The notes below the pieces were generated by a model. That model ran no database searches, was not told the DNA's origin, and saw nothing but the letters and a program-made list of their open reading frames with translations. DNA of 64,000 nt from positions 186,001 to 250,000 of the forward strand of contig CAVAMJ010000001.1 of NCBI GenBank assembly GCA_963589785.1. The letters run 5' to 3'. This DNA is from SIG603 sp963589785. GTDB lineage: Bacteria; Bacillota; Clostridia; Oscillospirales; Acutalibacteraceae. A program made the position numbers and the translations under genes. Below are positions 58,163-64,000 of this stretch, piece by piece. How positions within the stretch are numbered: position 1 is the stretch's first letter; every line of letters begins with the position of its first letter.

Positions 58163-58501
58163 ATGAGAAACGCAGGAAAATTTCACACCGTCTCACTCGA
58201 AGAAGCCGAGCTTCTTTATAACCGTGACCCCGACAATTCCGTGATGATAGACGTAAGAGACGTCGACGAATATTATGTCAAGCATGCCGCCCAGGCGATA
58301 AATCTCCCCCTTGATGATTTCAGCGAGGAAGCCCTTGCCAAGGTAATACCGTCTAAGGACACCAAGGTCTTCACCTACTGCCGCTCGGGTCAGAGAAGCC
58401 GCAGAGCCATTTTGCAGCTTGTCGACTACGGCTACAAGAATCTCTACGATATGGGCGGACTAAATGGCTGGCCGTATAAATTCGGATACGGCTTAGACTG
58501 A
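58163..58501 (+). CDS. Rhodanese-domain protein
   Basis: 112 residues, one complete rhodanese domain. MIDVRDVDEYYVKHAAQAINLPL is the N-terminal part and the active-site loop is TYCRSGQRSRRA with the sulfur-carrying Cys. Such single-domain proteins move sulfane sulfur to acceptors. The AAAGGAAG site is close to the ATG. It is a stand-alone gene with a terminator downstream. Confidence 0.92.
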   Translation: MRNAGKFHTVSLEEAELLYNRDPDNSVMIDVRDVDEYYVKHAAQAINLPLDDFSEEALAKVIPSKDTKVFTYCRSGQRSRRAILQLVDYGYKNLYDMGGLNGWPYKFGYGLD

Positions 58502-58529
58502 CGACAAATTAACAGTATTTTTCATGGGG

Positions 58530-58552
58530 GGGCGACTTTTGGTCGCCCTTTT
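58530..58552 (+). terminator. Terminator of the rhodanese gene
   Basis: GGGCGAC-TTTTG-GTCGCCC stem followed by TTTTCGTTTT. The stretch 58502-58979 has two terminators and the second hairpin repeat, but no gene. Confidence 0.85.
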
Positions 58553-58596
58553 CGTTTTGTGTGATTTTTGCGTTGCACTTTTGAGGACGAAAAAGA

Positions 58597-58622
58597 AAGC
58601 TCCGATTAATCGGAGCTTTTTC
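58597..58622. terminator. Second, bidirectional terminator
   Basis: AAGCTCCGAT-TA-ATCGGAGCTT with A and T runs on both sides, about 100 bases after the rhodanese stop. Confidence 0.85.
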
Positions 58623-58798
58623 TATCTTCGTCTTCTTTTGTGACTTCTATTAGCCTTAAACTATGTTTCTTCAGGGTTAATTCTCAGCGGTCTTTATTTA
58701 TATTTGTGGAAATAATTCTGCTGTCAAATTTACTCTACTGTTTGATATTTCACTAGATGCAAATGAATCGGCACTTCGTGTCTCTTTATTCCGTTTTC

Positions 58799-58895
58799 GC
58801 TAATTATTCATTATTAATTGTTAACTACTTGTCGGCTCCGCCCACGCCCGTTCGCTTTTTGTAAAAAGCGAAACCGAAAACTTTTATGTTTTTAC
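58799..58895 (+). repeat. Dispersed hairpin repeat, copy B
   Basis: Same order as copy A at 13790-13912: TAATTATT/TTAATTGTTAA, ACTTGTCGGCTCCGCCCAC, GCCCGTTCGC, TTCGCTTTTTGTAAAAAGCGAA and AAACTTTTATG. It sits 85 bases downstream of the stop codon of the SpaA adhesin, in the same relative orientation as copy A to the GH25 gene. Confidence 0.85.
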
Positions 58896-58979
58896 CTTGA
58901 TTTTATCTTTTCTTTTGCAAAAAGGGACGTCCCTCACGGAGCGTCCCGATTTTCATCAAGTCCTTAAGCTTAACTTATT

Positions 58980-61900
58980 TTATTTCTGCTTTTTCTTTCT
59001 GTAAACCAAAGAACCTGTGAGTGCACATGCACTTGCCGCAAAGATTGCAATCCACATGTTTATATCGCTCTCATCGCCTGTCTTCGGTGAACTTGAATTA
59101 GGAGTTGCAGTAGGTGTGACTGTTGGCTTAGCTGTCGGTGTCGGTGTTACTTCAGGTGTCTTAACATCCTTCATAACAACCTTTCCGCCCTTAACCTTAC
59201 CGTCCTTTCCGACTGTGAATGTGATAGTCTCTGCGACCTCATATCCCTTAGGTGCGGATTTCTCGGTAAGTGTGTAAGTACCGAACGGAAGCTTGACTGT
59301 ATGTGTCTTTAAGCTACCATCGGAGTTCTTTCCGTCAGAGCCAGAAGTCCATGATGCGACTACCTTGCCGTCTGCGTTCTTTATCTCAAGCTTAGCGCCA
59401 GCAATCTCTTTGCCTGAATCACTATCAACCTTGCTGATCTCGACATCCCACTCATGGATTTCATCGACCATTACGATAGCCGTGACTTTCTTGCCGTCAA
59501 CTGTTACTACGCCGTCCTTAGCTACCTCAAATGTGATTGAATTTGCTAAGTTGTAGCCAGCCGGTGCGCTGTTCTCTGTGAGTGTGTATGTGCCGAACTT
59601 AGGTACTGTGACTGTGTGTGTCTCTGTGCCGCTTGTCCACTTTTCGATTTCGTTACCCTCTTCGTCTGTAACCGTCAATTCTGCTCCCTCGAGCTCGTTT
59701 CCGTTTACATCTACCTTGCTGATAACTACTTCTCTTTCTGTGTACTCATCGATCATCACAACCTTCTCGACTACATATCCGCCAATATGGATTTCACCTT
59801 CTTCATCAACACTGAAGACAATATCTTTTGCTGTGTTGTAGCCATTAGGCGCCGATTCCTCATGGAGCGTATATGTGCCCATTGTTACGGTGACCGTGCG
59901 ATCACTTCCGTCGCTTGTCCAAGAATCAACTACTCTATTATTAGCATCTTTCAGAGTAAGCTCTGCTCCCGCAAGCTCGTTTCCGCCTATATCCTGTTTG
60001 CTGATCTGAATATTGCGCTTAGTAAGCTCATTAACCACTACTATAGGGTTGGCGCTCTTACCGTCAACAGTTACTTTTCCTTTTCCATCGACAATGAAGG
60101 TTATATCATCTGCTTCATCGTAGCCGGCAGGTGCATCCATCTCTTTGAGAATATATGTGCCCTCAGTGACCGAAACTGTATGCGGTGTGCCGTCGCTTAC
60201 CCACTGGTCAATAATTTTATCCTTCTCACCAACAATTTCAAACGTAGCGTCTTCGAGCTCGACTCCGTTTGCATCCTGCTTGCTTATTGAAACATCAAAT
60301 AGCTTAGCATAGTTGTTGTTAAAGGTTACTTCAGCCTCTTCCTTTTCGTCCAAGACGAATTTATCGGAGGAAGTATCGACTTTCTGTTCGTCGCTGTTTA
60401 TATAGTTTGTGGTGTTTATATACTGCCAGCCGACAATATCGTCACCGATTATTTCTCTGACTTTGTACTCGCCCGGCTCAACCTCCAAGGAATATGCCCA
60501 GCAAATCAATCCGGTCTCATTGCTCATAACCGTGAAATCACTGAGCTTGACTGTATCGATTAATTTCTCGCCGCTATTAACCTTAGATTCAGAGCTTGAA
60601 TCTTCCGATGTGTCAGAGCTTTCCTCAGATTCGCCATAATAGTCTTCATCATATTCATCGTCGCCGTCTTCATCTTCGGAAAGTTCAGAATCTTCCGAAC
60701 TTTCAGAGCTGTCGGAGCTATTAGGATCTATCTTGAGAATCTGGAAAGAAATGTTGTTTCCTAAATCGGACTTAGGAAGCTCTGTTCCGCAATTATTAAC
60801 ATCTGTAACATACTTATAAAGAGTTATAGCCGCTTTGCCGCTTTCAGCCTTAGTATTGTAGTAGCTGAGCTTGCTGTCCTCTCTTGTGGAAATCGTTACT
60901 GTCTTAGAGCTGTTGTTTCCGATAATATAACCGTTAGGAGCCTTAACCTCGGTTACCGTGTACTCGCCCTCAGGCAATATAATCTCAGCTATGCCCTCAC
61001 TGCCTGTTGTAATCTCGGCGTAAACGCTCTTAGCCTCATCGGAGTTGTCTTCGTGGGCAGAACCGTCTATTAGGTATGTTGCACCCTCGAGGGTTTCAAG
61101 AGTAATCTTGTTGTACTTTGTGATTGTGAGATGACCGTAGCCGTCAGGGAGATTTGTCCAACCCGCCTGGTAGCTTGCCTCGTGCTCGTCTTCGTCCTCT
61201 GTTGACCACTTGGTCGGATCTGAAGCGATTCTGTAGTCTACCGTGTTCTTGTATGTGCCGTTCTCCATAACAAAGGTTGTGAGAACAATGCGGTATGCCT
61301 TCTCCTTGAACGGATTTTCTCCGTTAAACTTAATAGCAACCTCACCGTTTTCTACGGTAACAGCATAATCTGTAAACTCCTCGCCCTGTGTGAGCTTATT
61401 GTTCACATATGAGAGAGAATAAATCTTTACGCTCTTGTAATTAAGACCGTTCTGAAGCTTATCATAAATTGTGTCGTACTCAGACAAATCAGAGAGGTTC
61501 TTGTTAACATCGATAGTCCAATCGATAGTACGTGAGCCGTCCTCGTTAAGCTTGCCCTTCTTCTGAAGAATGTTAGTTCCGACTGCTGTCTTAGCAGTGC
61601 TTTTTACATTAGCAACCTGCGGTGCTTCGAGAGTAGCAGTATTTGTGACATTAAATGTGCTGTTTGTCTTGATAGCGTCCTTGTTCTTGAGACTTGTGGT
61701 GAAGTCTACCGTGAACATAAATCCGGAGCCTGTGGAGTCTGCCTCAGCGTAAGGAAGACGGATTGTCATGGTCTCTTTACCTGAGCCATCATCAGTGACG
61801 TTAATTGCACTTTCGTCAAGTTCGATAACCTGACCGTTCTTCTTGAGAACGACGGAATCTTTATCGAATGTCCAGTTTGTATCGGGGAGTCTATCTGTGA

Positions 61901-64000
61901 TAAGTGCGCCCTTGTCAGGTGTACCGAGTTCCTGGCGGTTCTCGTTTACATTCAAAGTCCAAGAGATTTTCTTTGTATTGTAATCATAGCCGCCACTTGA
62001 TTTTGTAAGCATCTTAGTACTGCATGTGACGGTACTTCTTACGCTTGCTGCGTACTCGATATAATCAGACTCAACCGCAATATCGTTGTTAACCTTAAAT
62101 CTGCCGTAGTTGTCGCTGATGTTAGTTCCCCAGATAGCCTGGTCGTTTTCGCTGAACTGTGACTTATAGGTGACGATAATCTCATCGCCTGACTTGTTAT
62201 CCTCTTCGATATTAAGCTTAATCTCGAAGCCCTTGCCGTCATCGGTGATCTGAACGCCGAGTCCGACAGCCTGTCCTGCCTCGGTAATCTCACCGTTTTC
62301 CATATAAGCAACAGTGTTTCCGTCCTTAGACTTATAGGTGATGTTCATCGAGCCATTAACATAGGTATGAGTTACATTCATAGAAGACCTGAAACTCTTG
62401 CCGTAATATACAACCTGCCAGAGGGTGTCTTTAATTGTGAATGTACCGTGGTTCTCGCCTAAAGTCTGAATGCGTGCAGTCCAATCGATTGAGTGGTCAT
62501 ATCTGTTGTATGTGCCATTCTTTGTGAGATAAATCGAACCAGGGTTAACCGTAGCGTCCTTGGAGACTATAAGGCCCATTCCGTCGCCCCAAAGCTCGAC
62601 ATGGTTGGTAATATTACTGCTGATGTCGCTCTTTTTGACTCCGTCCTTAACCTTTACGGAATAAGTGATAATCTGCTTGCCCGTAGTTGTTTCGTCAAGC
62701 TTGAACTTGATCTGATCGTTTCCTGTTGTTGTGCCTGTCGAAATAACTTCATAATCTGTGCCTTCTTCAAGCGACTTGGAATACATGAGGTTTCCGTTAG
62801 CATCATAAACATCTAATTTGATCTCTTTCTCAGTTGCAAGCTCAAAGTACTGCGGAAGAGTATCCCAAGCAATTGGGTTCTTTCTTAGCATGCTGTTCTT
62901 TGCGGTAACAGTCCACTGAATGTACTTTCCGCTGAGAGCCTTACCTGTCTTATCGATAGTAGCAACAGCAATCTCTACCTTAGCTTTATCAGAAGCACTC
63001 GGAGATCCATCGTCGTAATTGCTATACTTAATTTCAGGAAGTCTTGTCTCCTCATTCTTAACCCATGTGGGGGCACTTGAGACAGCAGTAGCGCTGTTGT
63101 TGATTGTTACCTTTCCCGTCTTAGAATCAGGCTTGAAGTTTGTGGTATCAGACGGGTCATAGTAGGTCTTGTATGTGAGCTCGAGAGTTACGCCGCTTGG
63201 AATCTTGACGCCCTCGGCGCTCTCCCACACGAAGCTCTTCTTGTCGGAAGCAAGCGTGAGAGTACCATCGACTTCCTCGCCGCCCTTAATTCTTGCGGTT
63301 ACAGTGAAATCATCAGCAAGAATGATGTTCTTGTCGCTTATGTCATCAGTAATTTTAATTCCCGCAACATAGTTATCATCACCGAAGCCGGTGACTGTCG
63401 GTGTTGCGTCAAGTGTCCATGTGACGGAGTCATCGGAGAAATCCGCCTCACTTGCAGATTTTACAAGGTCGATTGAGGACTCGCCCTCGGGAAGCTCAAA
63501 GTCGATTTCATCAGTCTCGAACTTTGTGTTCTCGTTGACCTCAATTTCAATCTTGTTGTGATTTTTGTCGTCAATTTTGTCCTTGTTGATTTTTGCGGTA
63601 AAGACAAATCCGCCGGAAACATCATGGTAATACATTCCGCCGTAGCCGCACTTAACGGCTTCTTCCGTGAATGAGATGGTAGCCTCGATAGTTCCCGAGC
63701 CGTCCGAGAATTTGACATAACCTACGGTCTCACCGGAAAGCTTGCCGCTTTGTGCGACAATTTCAACTGTTATGTCCTTCTTCAGAAGAAGCGGAGCTTT
63801 GATAGTAAAAGGATATTCCTTGTTTGCCTCTACTACCTGTCCCTTAGGAATTGTGTAGTCGAGCAAAACAGCAACATTTGCGCTTCTCTTTACATTCGAG
63901 CTAAACGGAATAATCTGTCCGTCCACATAAGCCGCACCGACTTGAACCTTGGTGAAGAATTCCTTGAAGCCGTCCACCTCAACAGGAACAGCAGTCGGCT
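58980..64000 (-). CDS. Giant sortase-anchored SpaA/CnaB adhesin (5' end outside the window)
   Basis: At least 1672 residues; the frame stays open past the right edge, so the N terminus and signal peptide are missing. The N-terminal two thirds hold repeated collagen-binding-type domains, marked by IQWTVTAKNS, IDWTARIQTLGEN, ISWTLNVNENRQE and IDWTIDVNKN. The C-terminal third has six SpaA/CnaB-like modules; the last four share ISKxD...GxEL.GA.L......W.S......V..GTYTL.E.SAP.GY. An acidic Ser/Asp/Glu stretch interrupts module 2. A Thr-Pro linker precedes SPKTGD, a hydrophobic helix and KKKQK, a variant LPXTG wall-sorting signal. Lys residues in each ISK and the E in TLxExSAP fit isopeptide cross-links. 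It is likely a host- or matrix-binding surface stalk. Confidence 0.9.
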   Translation of the reverse strand, partial: PTAVPVEVDGFKEFFTKVQVGAAYVDGQIIPFSSNVKRSANVAVLLDYTIPKGQVVEANKEYPFTIKAPLLLKKDITVEIVAQSGKLSGETVGYVKFSDGSGTIEATISFTEEAVKCGYGGMYYHDVSGGFVFTAKINKDKIDDKNHNKIEIEVNENTKFETDEIDFELPEGESSIDLVKSASEADFSDDSVTWTLDATPTVTGFGDDNYVAGIKITDDISDKNIILADDFTVTARIKGGEEVDGTLTLASDKKSFVWESAEGVKIPSGVTLELTYKTYYDPSDTTNFKPDSKTGKVTINNSATAVSSAPTWVKNEETRLPEIKYSNYDDGSPSASDKAKVEIAVATIDKTGKALSGKYIQWTVTAKNSMLRKNPIAWDTLPQYFELATEKEIKLDVYDANGNLMYSKSLEEGTDYEVISTGTTTGNDQIKFKLDETTTGKQIITYSVKVKDGVKKSDISSNITNHVELWGDGMGLIVSKDATVNPGSIYLTKNGTYNRYDHSIDWTARIQTLGENHGTFTIKDTLWQVVYYGKSFRSSMNVTHTYVNGSMNITYKSKDGNTVAYMENGEITEAGQAVGLGVQITDDGKGFEIKLNIEEDNKSGDEIIVTYKSQFSENDQAIWGTNISDNYGRFKVNNDIAVESDYIEYAASVRSTVTCSTKMLTKSSGGYDYNTKKISWTLNVNENRQELGTPDKGALITDRLPDTNWTFDKDSVVLKKNGQVIELDESAINVTDDGSGKETMTIRLPYAEADSTGSGFMFTVDFTTSLKNKDAIKTNSTFNVTNTATLEAPQVANVKSTAKTAVGTNILQKKGKLNEDGSRTIDWTIDVNKNLSDLSEYDTIYDKLQNGLNYKSVKIYSLSYVNNKLTQGEEFTDYAVTVENGEVAIKFNGENPFKEKAYRIVLTTFVMENGTYKNTVDYRIASDPTKWSTEDEDEHEASYQAGWTNLPDGYGHLTITKYNKITLETLEGATYLIDGSAHEDNSDEAKSVYAEITTGSEGIAEIILPEGEYTVTEVKAPNGYIIGNNSSKTVTISTREDSKLSYYNTKAESGKAAITLYKYVTDVNNCGTELPKSDLGNNISFQILKIDPNSSDSSESSEDSELSEDEDGDDEYDEDYYGESEESSDTSEDSSSESKVNSGEKLIDTVKLSDFTVMSNETGLICWAYSLEVEPGEYKVREIIGDDIVGWQYINTTNYINSDEQKVDTSSDKFVLDEKEEAEVTFNNNYAKLFDVSISKQDANGVELEDATFEIVGEKDKIIDQWVSDGTPHTVSVTEGTYILKEMDAPAGYDEADDITFIVDGKGKVTVDGKSANPIVVVNELTKRNIQISKQDIGGNELAGAELTLKDANNRVVDSWTSDGSDRTVTVTMGTYTLHEESAPNGYNTAKDIVFSVDEEGEIHIGGYVVEKVVMIDEYTEREVVISKVDVNGNELEGAELTVTDEEGNEIEKWTSGTETHTVTVPKFGTYTLTENSAPAGYNLANSITFEVAKDGVVTVDGKKVTAIVMVDEIHEWDVEISKVDSDSGKEIAGAKLEIKNADGKVVASWTSGSDGKNSDGSLKTHTVKLPFGTYTLTEKSAPKGYEVAETITFTVGKDGKVKGGKVVMKDVKTPEVTPTPTAKPTVTPTATPNSSSPKTGDESDINMWIAIFAASACALTGSLVYRKKKQK

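Overview
The window looks like chromosome from a low-to-mid GC Gram-positive gut commensal of the class Clostridia, probably Oscillospiraceae/Ruminococcaceae. That placement is inferred from gene content: strong AAGGAGG-type ribosome sites, sigma-A promoters, many AT-rich Rho-independent terminators, a sortase-anchored SpaA-type adhesin, secreted GH25 and CHAP cell-wall hydrolases, a GH3 beta-glucosidase with swapped domains, a GH2 beta-glucuronidase and a GH29 fucosidase. No rRNA, CRISPR array, insertion sequence or integrase was seen. One tRNA (Arg, anticodon CCT) is present.

Layout. 1-1.8 kb: edge of an exopolysaccharide locus (nucleotide-sugar dehydrogenase, priming sugar transferase). 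2-10.2 kb, minus strand: FHA protein, zinc-ribbon membrane protein, nagA, rnr, murD and an ABC exporter. 10.4-13.6 kb: GH3 beta-glucosidase, convergent with a VOC/glyoxalase-like gene behind a LacI-type palindrome. 13.6-22 kb: repeat-rich spacer, a 1361-residue GH25 surface hydrolase, an MreB-like protein, comF and recD2. 22.3-33.1 kb: PrsA-like lipoprotein, tldE-tldD-fucosidase operon, beta-glucuronidase, 2-hydroxyacid dehydrogenase, an RlmD-type methyltransferase and a cyclase-family lipoprotein. 33.1-37 kb: AraC regulator divergent from an SLC13-type transporter and an enolase-superfamily acid-sugar dehydratase. 37-44.6 kb: TetR plus a His/Cys-repeat CHAP protein, MATE pump, iminopeptidase, a 59-residue membrane peptide, metallo-hydrolase, CarD-like regulator and a jelly-roll protein.

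44.7-53.7 kb is a compact phage-derived operon: small and large terminase, portal, protease, major capsid protein, connector, then contractile-tail baseplate-type genes (gpX/LysM-like, gpD, gpV-like, baseplate J, DUF2313-like, short fibre). It has no recognisable tail sheath, tail tube, tape measure, lysis, replication or integrase gene. Every reading frame is intact and both terminase active sites are visible, so it looks maintained rather than decayed. This is the best candidate for an undescribed system.

53.8-64 kb: ArsR regulator, mscL, a GT4 glycosyltransferase, an ABC-2 permease remnant, tRNA-Arg, rpsT, a 50-residue membrane peptide, a rhodanese, and a very large SpaA/CnaB adhesin running off the right edge. 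A family of about 100 bp hairpin repeats sits downstream of both giant surface-protein genes, in the same relative orientation.
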